Source: Gilliamella sp. wkB171 (GTDB lineage: Bacteria > Pseudomonadota > Gammaproteobacteria > Enterobacterales > Orbaceae). Taken from it: a stretch of 40,018 nucleotides of DNA. Of the stretch, positions 26,756 through 36,249 are shown one piece after another. Made by a program: the position numbers and the translations under genes. The stretch lies in contig NZ_LYST01000006.1 in NCBI RefSeq assembly GCF_001693755.1, forward strand, positions 1 to 40,018. The letters are read 5' to 3'. Within the stretch, counting starts at the first letter, position 1. Each line of letters begins with the position of its first letter. The notes beneath the pieces are model-generated. The model was not told the DNA's origin. It saw only the letters and a list, made by a program, of their open reading frames with translations, and ran no database searches.

Positions 26756-27365
26756 ACTTTCCCCAATCAATGTATGTATTTATTTATTATTTTTTATGAA
26801 AAATCAAATAAGTAAATTGAAAGCAATATTATCGCTTCTATATAAAATAATTAAACAATTATTTTGAGCTATCATAAATCAAACTAAATTTATTGTAATA
26901 AACTTTTGTGTAAAAATTTGTAAGCTATTTTGTAATCTAATTTATTATTCATATAATTCGATAATTAGCTTTATTTAATATTGTTTAATTAAAAAATATT
27001 AAATTTTAAGGCTTATATTGTTAATTAACTTTTTCGATGAATAAAATGTTTAACATCGTTAGAAACAGCAAGCAATATATTGGTTAACTCGTTGTACTAT
27101 AGAGCCATAATCAACTCTTTACTTGTCTGTACTTATAAATCTCATTTATTACTTTTTTAATTGATTCATAAAAGTTCTTTTTTAAATAATCACTATATTA
27201 TCTAAATAAACTCAAATCTGCCTTTGACACAAGCTTTAAGTAACGCTCATGGGTTGAGTAAAATGGATTAGAGCAATACAGATTATTAAATTAGGATTTT
27301 TGTTATATCTTGATGTTCTATAGCTATCTTCGTAGAATGGGCAAAATTTTTATTTTGGGTTTGTT
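26756..27365. other. 610-bp intergenic region upstream of the OFF adhesin and yhcC
   Basis: AT-rich DNA with divergent promoters for the adhesin gene (minus) and yhcC (plus). No intact gene, RNA gene or strong hairpin was found. A small plus-strand open frame starting with repeated MPDARCP residues is only the other strand of the heptamer tract. Confidence 0.5.
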
Positions 27366-28292
27366 ATGCAATTACATTTAGTGGTTAATACCTTTGGCGC
27401 TGATTTGCAGCGACGTTATGGTGAAAAAATTTACAAACTCACGTTACATGGTGGATTTACCTGCCCTAACCGTGACGGTACTATTGGTCAAGGCGGATGT
27501 ACATTTTGTAATGTCGCCTCAATTATTGATGAGTCAATTCAAGTTAAGTCGATTGCAGATCAGCTAACTTCACAAGCTCAGCAAATGAAAAAATCGAAAC
27601 GTTACCTTGCCTACTTTCAAGCTTATACCAGTACTTATGCTGAAGTTGAAATCTTAAAAAATATGTATGAAGAGGCGCTAAATAGCGCTGATATTGTTGG
27701 GCTTTGCGTGGGAACCCGGCCTGATTGTGTACCCAATGAAGCACTTGATTTATTAGCTGATTATCAAGCTAAAGGCTATGAAGTTTGGCTAGAGCTAGGT
27801 TTACAAACCGCACATGATAAAACGTTGCATGCAATTAATCGTGGACATACCTTTAATGATTATCAGCAAACAGTACAAAAAGCACGTAAGCTTGGTATTA
27901 AAGTGTGTACCCATTTAATTATTGGTTTACCAAAAGAGAGTAAACAAGATAATTTAGTGACTTTAGATCAAGTGCTCAATACTGGTGTGGATGGTTTAAA
28001 ACTGCATCCATTACATATTGTCGAAGGCAGTATTATGGCTAAAGCATGGCGTGCAGGCCGGCTTGATGTATTATCTTTAGAGCAGTATGTCGATATTGCA
28101 GGTGATGTTATCAGGCAAACACCAGCGGATATTTTATATCACCGCATCTCGGCTAACGCCAGAAAACCGACCTTACTTGCCCCTGATTGGTGTGAAAACC
28201 ATTGGCAATCGATGAATGCTGTCGATCAAAATTTACGTCAATTTGGCGTGCAAGGAAGTGCCATTGGTGACAGTTATTGCTTCAAAGCATAA
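27366..28292 (+). CDS. yhcC: Radical SAM protein YhcC (TIGR01212 family)
   Basis: A 308-residue radical SAM enzyme. The [4Fe-4S] cluster cysteines lie at Cys33, Cys45 and Cys48 (CPNRDGTIGQGGCTFC), a C-x11-C-x2-C spacing instead of the common C-x3-C-x2-C and typical of this family. Later conserved segments are GTRPDC, LELGLQTAHDKTL, THLIIGLPKES and KLHPLHIVEGS. Members are widespread in proteobacteria and their substrate is not established. Length is full. The start ATG has GGG just upstream. It is a single-gene unit, with about 600 bp of noncoding DNA on each side. Confidence 0.95.
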   Translation: MQLHLVVNTFGADLQRRYGEKIYKLTLHGGFTCPNRDGTIGQGGCTFCNVASIIDESIQVKSIADQLTSQAQQMKKSKRYLAYFQAYTSTYAEVEILKNMYEEALNSADIVGLCVGTRPDCVPNEALDLLADYQAKGYEVWLELGLQTAHDKTLHAINRGHTFNDYQQTVQKARKLGIKVCTHLIIGLPKESKQDNLVTLDQVLNTGVDGLKLHPLHIVEGSIMAKAWRAGRLDVLSLEQYVDIAGDVIRQTPADILYHRISANARKPTLLAPDWCENHWQSMNAVDQNLRQFGVQGSAIGDSYCFKA

Positions 28293-28888
28293 AAGAGTTC
28301 AATGGATAATATCCAGATAGTTAAACATGCATTCAGTGATTTACTAACCTAAAATATTGCTATTAATTAATTGTAAAATATTTTGCCAGCAATTATCAGT
28401 AAACCCTAGAGGGAAAACAATCAGCTTTAGTGAATTTATTGCCCATAGGCAATTACTGCATAGTGTGGTCAAATAATTGTCGTTATAGACGCAATAAGTC
28501 AATCAGGGGATCATGTTTACACTCATCATTTTTTAAAGTGACAAAATAGACAAACGTATTAGCGAGTTTGAGATTTTTGTTTTATGTGAGATCACCAATC
28601 ACAAAATTATCACTTTTAATGAATAAACTTGGCAATTATGTGGTAATAGTGATGATAAAGATCTAGGTGCCTGACATTAATTTTAGGTTGGTTGAAAATA
28701 TTGAGCTCGATTACCATAAAAATAAGTAGGCGGTGATTTATCTTTTTTCTGTGAATCAATAAGATCAGCTTTAGGCATTTGAGTGTAACAATTGGTATAA
28801 AACATTCGGCACACAGGCCGAATGAGTATAATGATCCAATATCAGCAGTTTAACTATCTCAAATTTCATTGAAACAATTTGTTAATCT
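28293..28888. other. Intergenic region, possibly containing decayed coding DNA
   Basis: About 600 bp with no intact gene. Short in-frame stretches exist in several frames (for example 14-30 codons directly after yhcC), but all are broken by stops, which could reflect a decayed gene or chance. I see nothing assignable. A clear hairpin at its right end belongs to the EamA gene. Confidence 0.35.
28803..28824 (-). terminator. Intrinsic terminator for the EamA transporter gene
   Basis: CATTCGGC pairs perfectly with GCCGAATG over a 6-base loop, and on the minus strand it is followed by TTTTAT. It lies 65 bp past the EamA stop codon. Confidence 0.8.
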
Positions 28889-29827
28889 TTATTGATTATC
28901 TGCTGTTTTCCCTTGCTTTATTAACTTTTTAAAAATGCTGAGCGGTAATTTAGTTATAGCAAAACCACATAGCATAATGATTGTACAAATAATAAAACTG
29001 GTTGAAATGATTTTATGCTCATAAATAGAGGAAATCAAAATTGCAACGACTGGAAAAATAATAAAAATGAATGATAAAACAACAGGGCTCATTCTTTTCA
29101 ACAAAAAGAAATAAGCAATAAAACCAAACACTGAAGCAAAAATACCTAAATAAATTAATGCGAGCCAGCTATTTAAGGAAATAAGTTGGAAATTATTTTC
29201 TTCAAACAAGAAACTTAACAAGCACAGTACAATTCCAGCGACACCGATAGGTAAGGTATTAAAAGTAAATACATTGATGCCTGCGCCTGCTTTTTTGGAG
29301 TATACATACAAAAAACCATGCATCAATGCTGCTAAAAGTATTGATATCACACCCAAAAAATCGGTATACGAAAGAATAAATCCTTCAGAAACTAAAATAT
29401 ATATTAAGCACAAGAAGCCTACTGTAATACCGATTAATTGATTCAAATAAATCTTATCTTTTAAAATTATTTTAGCAAAAATAATAGAAAAAATAGGCAT
29501 AGTACTAAATAGAAGTGATGTTAAACCTGACGATACATACTGTTCACCAAAACTAATTAAGAAATAAGGAATAGTAAAGTAAAATAGGGTTAATAACAGA
29601 AAAAAATGTAATGATTTTCGAGGAAACAATATTGGCGATTTAGCCACTATTGTAATTAATACTAAAAAAGGGAATGCAATGACAAAACGTAAACCAGCCG
29701 CTAACAGTGGGTTAACGGTTTCAACAGCGATTTTAATGCCAATCCATGTTGTTCCCCATGTAAAACAGACAACGATAAATAACAATAAAATAATATATTT
29801 ATTGTTAAAAAAAACTTCCTTATTCAT
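28889..29827 (-). CDS. EamA/DMT family transporter
   Basis: A 312-residue inner-membrane protein with ten predicted hydrophobic helices in two repeated EamA halves. The first half carries FTWGTTWIGIKIAVETVNPLLAAG and a glutamine-containing FGEQYVSSG near residue 95, both common in RhaT/YdcZ/RarD-like drug/metabolite exporters. The second half has GIFASVFGFIAYFFLLKRMSPV. Substrate cannot be inferred. The gene stands alone between two long intergenic regions and has its own terminator. Confidence 0.9.
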   Translation of the reverse strand: MNKEVFFNNKYIILLLFIVVCFTWGTTWIGIKIAVETVNPLLAAGLRFVIAFPFLVLITIVAKSPILFPRKSLHFFLLLTLFYFTIPYFLISFGEQYVSSGLTSLLFSTMPIFSIIFAKIILKDKIYLNQLIGITVGFLCLIYILVSEGFILSYTDFLGVISILLAALMHGFLYVYSKKAGAGINVFTFNTLPIGVAGIVLCLLSFLFEENNFQLISLNSWLALIYLGIFASVFGFIAYFFLLKRMSPVVLSFIFIIFPVVAILISSIYEHKIISTSFIICTIIMLCGFAITKLPLSIFKKLIKQGKTADNQ

Positions 29828-30565
29828 TTTAAATTTTACTGACTAGATAATACATAATAGGTTTGGCAATATAATATAAAATGCATAAGATTGTAAACAT
29901 CAAAGTATCTGAACAATTAACACACATTTTTTACAGCCAAACGTTTTACTTTCGTTCAATTTGTATCGATGAGCAATTGATGATTGAGTTATTTTATTTT
30001 TAAACATTTGACAGTTAGAATTTTTTATTAAATTAATCGATATAGAGATCAACTGAGAATAAACACTATAAACCGTCTAAAAGTAAGTCTTGCTTTAACC
30101 AAATTCAAGCTAAATATACGTTCATTTTATTTAGATATTAATCATCATGAGCTTATTTTTACCCGTTGAAAATAACTGATTTTTCAATACCAAGAAAGAT
30201 TATGGTTAAGTTTGATCATAAACTGCAAAATAGAGTAACACTGATCCTATAACAACTATCATTATTGATTTTAACGTTATCTCGTACCACTATTTTTGCT
30301 TAATGGGTGAAGTGATATTAATAATGAAATTGAAATTTTTCTGTCGATGACAGAATATTCAATAAACGTGATGAATCTTTGTGATAAAGGATTCATCATT
30401 CAAATGATTTACACTTATCGATTATTTTGCTATGAATAAGATTACTTTATACTTATAAACTCACCTGTACTAAGCATTTTAATAAGGCTGACTACTAAAA
30501 ATCAAACTTTGCGCAACAATCAATACTGAGTATATAATACCCCTTTATTACTCGAGGCAATTTGC
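29828..30565. other. 740-bp intergenic region upstream of waaG
   Basis: No gene found. It contains a CTGTC-GAT-GACAG palindrome and, at 30369-30398, a longer hairpin (TGATGAATC / GATTCATCA) without a T-run, of unknown role. The waaG promoter lies at the right end. Confidence 0.45.
30509..30538 (+). promoter_or_regulatory. Probable promoter of the waaG-waaP operon
   Basis: TTGCGC (30509-30514), 18 bp, then a perfect TATAAT (30533-30538). The waaG ATG is 28 bp further on. Confidence 0.6.
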
Positions 30566-31696
30566 ATGCAATTAGCTTTTTGTATCTATAAATATTTTCC
30601 TTATGGCGGTTTGCAACGTGATTTTTTGCAAATTGCCAAAGCTTGTGGAGCGCGTGGTCATAAAATTCGTGTTTATGTCATGGATTGGCAAGGCGATATA
30701 CCCGATGAATTTGAAGTTATAATGGTCGCCAAAAAGGGCTTTTCAAACCATCGTCGTAATCAATCTTATTATAATTGGGTTAAAGCTCATCTTGAGTCCA
30801 ACCCTGTTGATTGTGTTGTCGGTTTTAACAAAATGCCTGGCTTAGATGTCTATTTTGCTGGCGACACATGTTTTGCCGAAAAAGTAGCACATAAAGGTTT
30901 GCTTTATAAATTATCTAAACGATGTAAACACTATTTAGCTTTCGAAGATGCGGTATTTAATGCCGATCATCATACAAAAATAATGGTGCTGACTAAACAG
31001 CAAATTATTGATTTTGAAAGATATTATCAAACCCAATCTTCACGATTTTATCTGTTACCACCGGGCATTGCATTGGATAGAAAATATCAAACAACATCGC
31101 CACTTAAAGGTCAACAATTTAGGCAAGCCAATCAAATTGCGCTTGATTCTTTTGTCATAGTGCAAATTGGATCTGACTTTAAACGTAAAGGGGTTGATCG
31201 TTCGTTAAATGCTATTGCCTCGTTACCCATTGAGTTAAGGCAAAAAGTAATTTATTTAGTCGTTGGGCAAGATAATGCGCAACCTTATCAAAAAATGGCT
31301 AAAGCTTTAAATATTGGCAATCAAGTTAGGTTTTATTCTGGTCGTAATGATATCCCGGATTTTCTTTTTGCAGCCGATTTATTATTACACCCAGCAAGGC
31401 AGGAAGCCGCTGGTATGGTATTAATTGAAGGTTTAGCCGCAGGTGTACCAGTGATTGTCTCTGGTATTTCTGGTTATGCTTATCATGTCTACGATGCCGA
31501 TGCCGGTTTTGTACTTATTGAACCTTTTGTGCAAGCAGATTTAAATTGCGCGCTTGACAATGCGATAACCAATCAAGCGCAACGATTGATCTGGCATAAT
31601 AATGCTATATATTACGGTCAAACTACTGATTTATACCACTTAGCTGAGCGTGCTGCCGATATTATTTTAGATTGTGATAATCATGAACGAAATTAA
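30566..31696 (+). CDS. waaG: LPS core glucosyltransferase I
   Basis: WaaG adds the first outer-core hexose to heptose II of lipopolysaccharide at the cytoplasmic face of the inner membrane, using UDP-glucose. The 376-residue GT-B enzyme (GT4 family) matches the E. coli protein throughout: AFCIYKYFPYGGLQRDF at the N-terminus, VVGFNKMPGLDVYFAGDTCFAEKVA in the first domain, then VQIGSDFKRKGVDRS, GRNDIPDFLFAADLLLHPA and the nucleotide-sugar E-x7-E motif beginning EAAGMVLIE. It overlaps waaP by 14 bp. The heptosyltransferase and waaQ genes that are normally adjacent in enterobacteria are not in this window. Confidence 0.96.
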   Translation: MQLAFCIYKYFPYGGLQRDFLQIAKACGARGHKIRVYVMDWQGDIPDEFEVIMVAKKGFSNHRRNQSYYNWVKAHLESNPVDCVVGFNKMPGLDVYFAGDTCFAEKVAHKGLLYKLSKRCKHYLAFEDAVFNADHHTKIMVLTKQQIIDFERYYQTQSSRFYLLPPGIALDRKYQTTSPLKGQQFRQANQIALDSFVIVQIGSDFKRKGVDRSLNAIASLPIELRQKVIYLVVGQDNAQPYQKMAKALNIGNQVRFYSGRNDIPDFLFAADLLLHPARQEAAGMVLIEGLAAGVPVIVSGISGYAYHVYDADAGFVLIEPFVQADLNCALDNAITNQAQRLIWHNNAIYYGQTTDLYHLAERAADIILDCDNHERN

Positions 31697-32486
31697 ACTT
31701 AAATCACCCTTTGCACAATTATGGAAAGATAAAGATCCCTTTCAAGAAGTTGAATTAATATCGGGAAAAGTTTATCGGGAAGTAAAACAACGTAAAACAT
31801 TAAATTTCCAATTTAATGACGAATCTTATTTTATTAAGATTCATCGAGGTACAACAGTCAAAGAGATTGTTAAAAATCTTTTATCACTACGTTTGCCTGT
31901 TTTGGATGCTAAACAAGAATGGGATGCGATTGCTCGTTTAGAACAAGCCAACGTTAATACTATGGATGGACGAGCATTTGGTCGAAAGGGCTTAAATCCA
32001 TTGACTCGCCATTCATTTATTGTTACTAAGGATTTAAACCCAACCATTAGTTTAGAAGACTTTACAAAAACATGGCTAACTTCGCCCCCTAATTATCATT
32101 TAAAGCGTTCATTAATTATCTATTTAGCTAACATGACAGCAAAAATGCATGCAGCTGGGGTTAATCATCGTGATTGTTATTTATGTCATTTTTTACTTGA
32201 TATACCATTATTTGAAAAGCAAAAACAGATTAAGTTATCAGTGATTGATTTACACCGAGCTCAAACACGTAATAAGGTACCTAGACGCTGGCGTGATAAA
32301 GATTTAATCGGGCTTTATTTTTCATCAACGAATATTGGCTTAACTAAGCGCGATATTTGGTTATTTTTGAAAGTCTATTTCAATAAACCCCTAAAAACCA
32401 TTTTGCTTGATGAGCACAAATTAATTAGCAATACTGAACAAAAAGCTGAAAAAATACGTAAACGCACCGAGAAGTATAATCTTTAA
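31683..32486 (+). CDS. waaP: LPS core heptose I kinase
   Basis: WaaP phosphorylates heptose I of the inner core, a step that supports outer-membrane stability through cross-bridging by divalent cations. The 267-residue protein has the eukaryotic-like kinase fold: HRGTTVKEIVKNLLSLRLPV in the N-lobe, NPLTRHSFIVTKDLNPTISLED, the catalytic loop NHRDCYLCHFLL with Asp164, VIDLHRAQ as the metal-binding aspartate, and RRWRDKDLIGLYFSS. The ATG at 31683 is preferred over a GTG at 31674, and the protein then begins MNEIKLKSPFAQLWK like E. coli WaaP. Its start lies inside the waaG end, so the genes are coupled. ybjD follows after 15 bp. Confidence 0.96.
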   Translation: MNEIKLKSPFAQLWKDKDPFQEVELISGKVYREVKQRKTLNFQFNDESYFIKIHRGTTVKEIVKNLLSLRLPVLDAKQEWDAIARLEQANVNTMDGRAFGRKGLNPLTRHSFIVTKDLNPTISLEDFTKTWLTSPPNYHLKRSLIIYLANMTAKMHAAGVNHRDCYLCHFLLDIPLFEKQKQIKLSVIDLHRAQTRNKVPRRWRDKDLIGLYFSSTNIGLTKRDIWLFLKVYFNKPLKTILLDEHKLISNTEQKAEKIRKRTEKYNL

Positions 32487-32501
32487 CAATAAGGAAATAC
32501 G

Positions 32502-34136
32502 ATGTTTATTGAACAAATTGATATAGTAGGATTTAGGGGTGTAAGTCAATTATCGTTAAAATTTAATACAGAAGCAAGTGTGCTGATTGGTGAAAACCGA
32601 TGGGGGCGATCGAGTTTAATTAGCGCTTTAATGTTATTGTCGCTAGACAATAAATTTTATGAATTTGTTGATTCTGACTTTTATCATGATAAAGATAAAC
32701 CTAATGACAATAATATCAGTATTAAAGTAACGTATTGTCAATCCTATGCCAACGAGTTCAATAATCAAGCTTATCAAGCATTATTGCCTGTTACTTATCA
32801 ATCTAAAGAAGATCAATTACGACGGATAACTTATCAAATCACTGCCAAACAACAAAATAGTACAATTGTGACTCAACATCTGCTAGTCGACCAAAACAAT
32901 AATCCTTTTACTATTGAAAATCATAAATTGCTGATTGCTATTGTTCTTAATCTTAATCCTGTAATGGCATTGAAAAACACCTTAAGTACAGATGATTTAC
33001 CTATCACTAACCAACCTTTATCAGAATACTTCATTAATGAACTGTCTAATCAATTAAAGCAGCATTCAGCATCGATTAGTGAAGAGGAGTTACAACGTGG
33101 ATTAAAAGCTGCACGCGCTTTGTTAGAATACTATTTTATCGATCCAGCTCAACGTTATCGTTATAAACATTTACCACAAAAAACAAGCCCACATCGTGAA
33201 GATTGGAATTCACTTGAACGTATTAATAATGCTTTAGATAATATTAATGATGATTATTTACGAACCGCTTTATTAGGTATTTTTGATTCAATTGTTTATG
33301 CTAAAGGTGACAATCCCCTTTCACCTAGCTCAATGCCAATTCTCATTTTAGAAGAACCTGAAAGCCAATTACATCCCATTATTCTATCGGTTGGTTTTCG
33401 CCTGCTTAAACACCTGCCAACACAAAAAATTATTACCTCAAACTCCAGTGACTTAGTATCATTATTTCCCTTAGAAAGTATTTATCGGTTAATCCGTCTG
33501 CCCGGTCAAATTGTGACAAAATATGTTGCCCCTCATTCACTAAGTGCTGATGATAGTCGCCGTATTTTATTTCATGTGCTTTATCGTCGACCATTAGCGC
33601 TTTTTGCTCGTTGCTGGTTATTAGTTGAAGGTGAAACAGAAGTATGGTTGTTGCGTGAATTAGCCGAACAAAGTGGTTATCATCTAGGTTCTGAAGGTGT
33701 GCAATTACTAGAATTTGCGCAATGTGGTTTAAAACCCTTAATAAAATATGCTAATAAGATGGGGATCCATTGGTATGTGATTACTGATGGCGATATGGCT
33801 GGAAAAAAATATGCCGATACGGTTAAATCGCTCACCCCACAAAATGAAGATTCGAATGACTATCTTACGATATTACCGGCAAAAGATATCGAGAATTTTT
33901 TGTTTAAACATGGCTTTAGTCATGTGTACAAACAGGCAGCTTATAATACAATTGAACATATCGATATGCCTGTATCTAAAATTATTCAAAAAGCCATTCA
34001 TAAAAGCTCAAAACCGGATTTAGCTATTGCTGTTTGTGATGATGCAAAATCTAGAGGCATAGATGCGATACCAAGCTTATTAACCCATACTTTCGCCAAA
34101 ATAATTCAGTCATCAAAAGATTTTATTCAACGTTGA
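32502..34136 (+). CDS. ybjD: OLD-family ATP-dependent nuclease-like protein YbjD
   Basis: A 544-residue protein with an N-terminal SMC/RecF-like ATPase and a C-terminal TOPRIM domain, as in OLD-family nucleases and E. coli YbjD. The N-terminus is FIEQIDIVGFRGVSQLSL. The Walker A position reads GENRWGRS, so the usual catalytic lysine is arginine (Arg36, codon CGA). Walker B and signature region ILILEEPESQLHP is intact. The TOPRIM domain has LLVEGETEVWLL and VITDGDMAGKKY with acidic residues kept, and KDIENFLF. E. coli YbjD has GENAWGKS. With the Lys lost, nucleotide hydrolysis may be weak or altered, or the nuclease may work without it. It follows waaP by 15 bp and is probably cotranscribed. 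Confidence 0.93.
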   Translation: MFIEQIDIVGFRGVSQLSLKFNTEASVLIGENRWGRSSLISALMLLSLDNKFYEFVDSDFYHDKDKPNDNNISIKVTYCQSYANEFNNQAYQALLPVTYQSKEDQLRRITYQITAKQQNSTIVTQHLLVDQNNNPFTIENHKLLIAIVLNLNPVMALKNTLSTDDLPITNQPLSEYFINELSNQLKQHSASISEEELQRGLKAARALLEYYFIDPAQRYRYKHLPQKTSPHREDWNSLERINNALDNINDDYLRTALLGIFDSIVYAKGDNPLSPSSMPILILEEPESQLHPIILSVGFRLLKHLPTQKIITSNSSDLVSLFPLESIYRLIRLPGQIVTKYVAPHSLSADDSRRILFHVLYRRPLALFARCWLLVEGETEVWLLRELAEQSGYHLGSEGVQLLEFAQCGLKPLIKYANKMGIHWYVITDGDMAGKKYADTVKSLTPQNEDSNDYLTILPAKDIENFLFKHGFSHVYKQAAYNTIEHIDMPVSKIIQKAIHKSSKPDLAIAVCDDAKSRGIDAIPSLLTHTFAKIIQSSKDFIQR

Positions 34137-34164
34137 AAACAATAAGCTCATAAATTAAATAAAA

Positions 34165-34188
34165 CGCCACCAAACTTGATTGGCGGCG
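34165..34188 (-). terminator. Terminator of the third adhesin-domain gene
   Basis: On the minus strand CGCCGCCAA pairs with TTGGTGGCG (one G-U pair) over a 6-base loop, followed by TTTTATTT. It lies 62 bp beyond the stop codon of the adhesin gene and also faces the end of ybjD. Confidence 0.75.
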
Positions 34189-34249
34189 CGCAGTTAAGTT
34201 ATTAAAAGACAATATATTATAGCGTTAATAAATTATTTTACTAATGCTT

Positions 34250-35839
34250 TCAAGGAGACACACAAACAACACGATGTGTTAATGCTGATGGCATATTATA
34301 GCCGATATAACCTTGTGAATACATTCCATTATTAATATCATAAATCAAACTATACATATTGGGTACAGCAAGTGATGTCCAGTATATACCTGAACCATCC
34401 CAATTTTTTGCAGCAGGATAATCAGTAGAAGTGTTACTCAGATACCCCCATTCATTCATTAAACCACCAACCCACTTATCACCATTTTTATAACTGATTT
34501 GACGACGATAAGAATTACCCTGACCTGGAATTCCATTCTCCCAGCCATATCCATTTCCATTAGTAAAATCTTCAACTCCAGGTATTCGATAGGTAGCGCC
34601 CAGATTATTACAAAATGCTTTGGCATTTTCGTAACCATCTGCTTGTTCAATCTTAGTTATGTACCAACGCTCGATTTTAAACTTATAAAGCAACTGACTA
34701 TGATTACTATCAGAATAAAGTTTAAACTCTGAGGGAGTGAAAGATCTATTAGTGGAATCTAGGGTTGGTCCATTTAATAGAATTTTTAATGCCAACTGTG
34801 GCTGCCCATTCCAATTCTGTGTCTTTTCTACAGTTAATGACAAATTAACGGTTTTATTACCATTTTCAGGGAAAACGGTAGCACCATTGGCCGTAATGAC
34901 TTGATTTGGCGTAATACCTGCTAATAATAAATAAAAATGAAGACCATTTGAACCGGTTGTAGGAAAGTTATTGGCAACATTATCAATATTATCGACTCTA
35001 AATCCTTTCTTACTCACCCAATTTGGCCCATATGATTGATCCATAGAAAAGTTGGGCTGAGCATAACACACATAAGGCATATCTATCTTTGGGGTAATAT
35101 AGTAAACACTTGTTGCAGCATTAAAACGCGTAGTATTCGGTATGCCATACTGGGTTGATAATATACCATCAGTGGTTTGAATATTGAGTTGATAAGGTGC
35201 ATCACAGGGATCTAATGCTGTAATTGTATTATTACTAATCATACTCGTAACATTTACCCCTTGCTTATTTATCCATGAAAGCGTTAACGTTCCCGTTGCT
35301 GTTACGTTGCCATCACCATCATCATCCCCCCAATAGTTATATAATTTGATTAAACTGTTTAAAGCAACACTCGGATAATTACTATTCCCCTCTTTTTTAA
35401 GTGGAACAAATGTTTTTATACTAACAAAATCTAACTCTCCGTTATTTAAAATAATTGGATTTGTCATAGTTGAATCGTTAACGATCGCATTTGGATATAA
35501 ATGCGCCATATCACCGGATGGCACATACTGACGACCATCTGGTAACGTTACACTTAACAAACCTTCTGTACTTGTTACTTTTGTTTTACCTTTATCAAAA
35601 GTTAAATAAGGTTTACTACCATTGATCTTGTTAATGGTCACAGCGGTTAATGCATTGGCGTTAACCGTAAATAACATAGATATTAAGCTAACAGCAATAT
35701 AAGAACTAAAATTGCGTTTTACTGATAGTATTTTTTTAAAATGAACAATCCATCTAAAAAAGATAAATAACACTAATTGGTGAGAAAAAGTTAAGATAAT
35801 ACTGATGAAAAATAAACAAACTAGTTTGATACTATTCAT
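34250..35839 (-). CDS. Secreted adhesin-domain protein, third copy
   Basis: A 529-residue paralogue, closest to the ON copy at 10844. The ATG at 35839 has AGG 6 nt upstream; a TTG two codons earlier is less likely. Unlike the first two copies there is no simple-sequence repeat: the leader is two hydrophobic segments (LVCLFFISIILTF and later SYIAVSLISMLFTV) with a basic HFKKILSVKRN between them, then likely cleavage after NANA near residue 63. The mature protein starts ALTAVTINKINGSKPYLTF and has NYWGDDDGDGN, STQYGIPN/YVCYAQPN, FPTTGSNGLHFYLLLAG, a lectin-like end with FCNNLGATYRIP, YRRQISYKNGDKWVGG, MNEWG and a final VVCVSP. It fits the InvE-type adhesin domain without a barrel. It should be constitutively in frame. 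Confidence 0.84.
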   Translation of the reverse strand: MNSIKLVCLFFISIILTFSHQLVLFIFFRWIVHFKKILSVKRNFSSYIAVSLISMLFTVNANALTAVTINKINGSKPYLTFDKGKTKVTSTEGLLSVTLPDGRQYVPSGDMAHLYPNAIVNDSTMTNPIILNNGELDFVSIKTFVPLKKEGNSNYPSVALNSLIKLYNYWGDDDGDGNVTATGTLTLSWINKQGVNVTSMISNNTITALDPCDAPYQLNIQTTDGILSTQYGIPNTTRFNAATSVYYITPKIDMPYVCYAQPNFSMDQSYGPNWVSKKGFRVDNIDNVANNFPTTGSNGLHFYLLLAGITPNQVITANGATVFPENGNKTVNLSLTVEKTQNWNGQPQLALKILLNGPTLDSTNRSFTPSEFKLYSDSNHSQLLYKFKIERWYITKIEQADGYENAKAFCNNLGATYRIPGVEDFTNGNGYGWENGIPGQGNSYRRQISYKNGDKWVGGLMNEWGYLSNTSTDYPAAKNWDGSGIYWTSLAVPNMYSLIYDINNGMYSQGYIGYNMPSALTHRVVCVSP

Positions 35840-36249
35840 TGACAACCTATTATTAAAAAGTTTTTATTTAGAAAAATATGCTGTTTTCCTCTATATTAAT
35901 TTTAGATATCCTTATCATAACCTGTTCAATATCGACCACAATTTAAATATCTTTAATTTTTTTCAAATTATTTTAAGAATCAAAATTTACATTACGTTTT
36001 AGCTATGATTATTTGAGCGTTAATATTGAAAATCATTATGTGTTAATCATCCAATATGATGAAAAAATGAATAAAATTTCAATAGATAGATGAGGGCAAA
36101 AAAAGTTAGAAACTATCTTTTAAATTAATGAAAAGACACGTTTGGTGAAAAATGCTTGGAAAGTATTTGCTTAACGAATATGGGATATAGTTGATATAAA
36201 TGCTAAAGGATTTCCACTGCAGTAAACAGCAGAAATCCTGCAAACATGA
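35840..36249. other. Intergenic region between adhesin copy 3 and ettA
   Basis: About 400 bp of AT-rich DNA holding the adhesin promoter (not pinpointed) and the ettA terminator at its right end. No gene is supported. Confidence 0.5.
36207..36239 (-). terminator. Probable terminator of ettA
   Basis: AGGATTTC and GAAATCCT form a perfect 8-bp stem with a 17-base loop, followed on the minus strand by TTTAGCATTT. It is 10 bp past the ettA stop codon. Confidence 0.6.

Noticed and set aside
26679-26867. Plus-strand open frame with repeated MPDARCP residues
   Set aside because: It is the antisense of the heptanucleotide tract. It has no ribosome site and no protein-like sequence after the repeats.
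28293-28802. A pseudogene after yhcC
   Set aside because: Short in-frame stretches are broken in all frames and none resembles a family I recognise, so no pseudogene is claimed.
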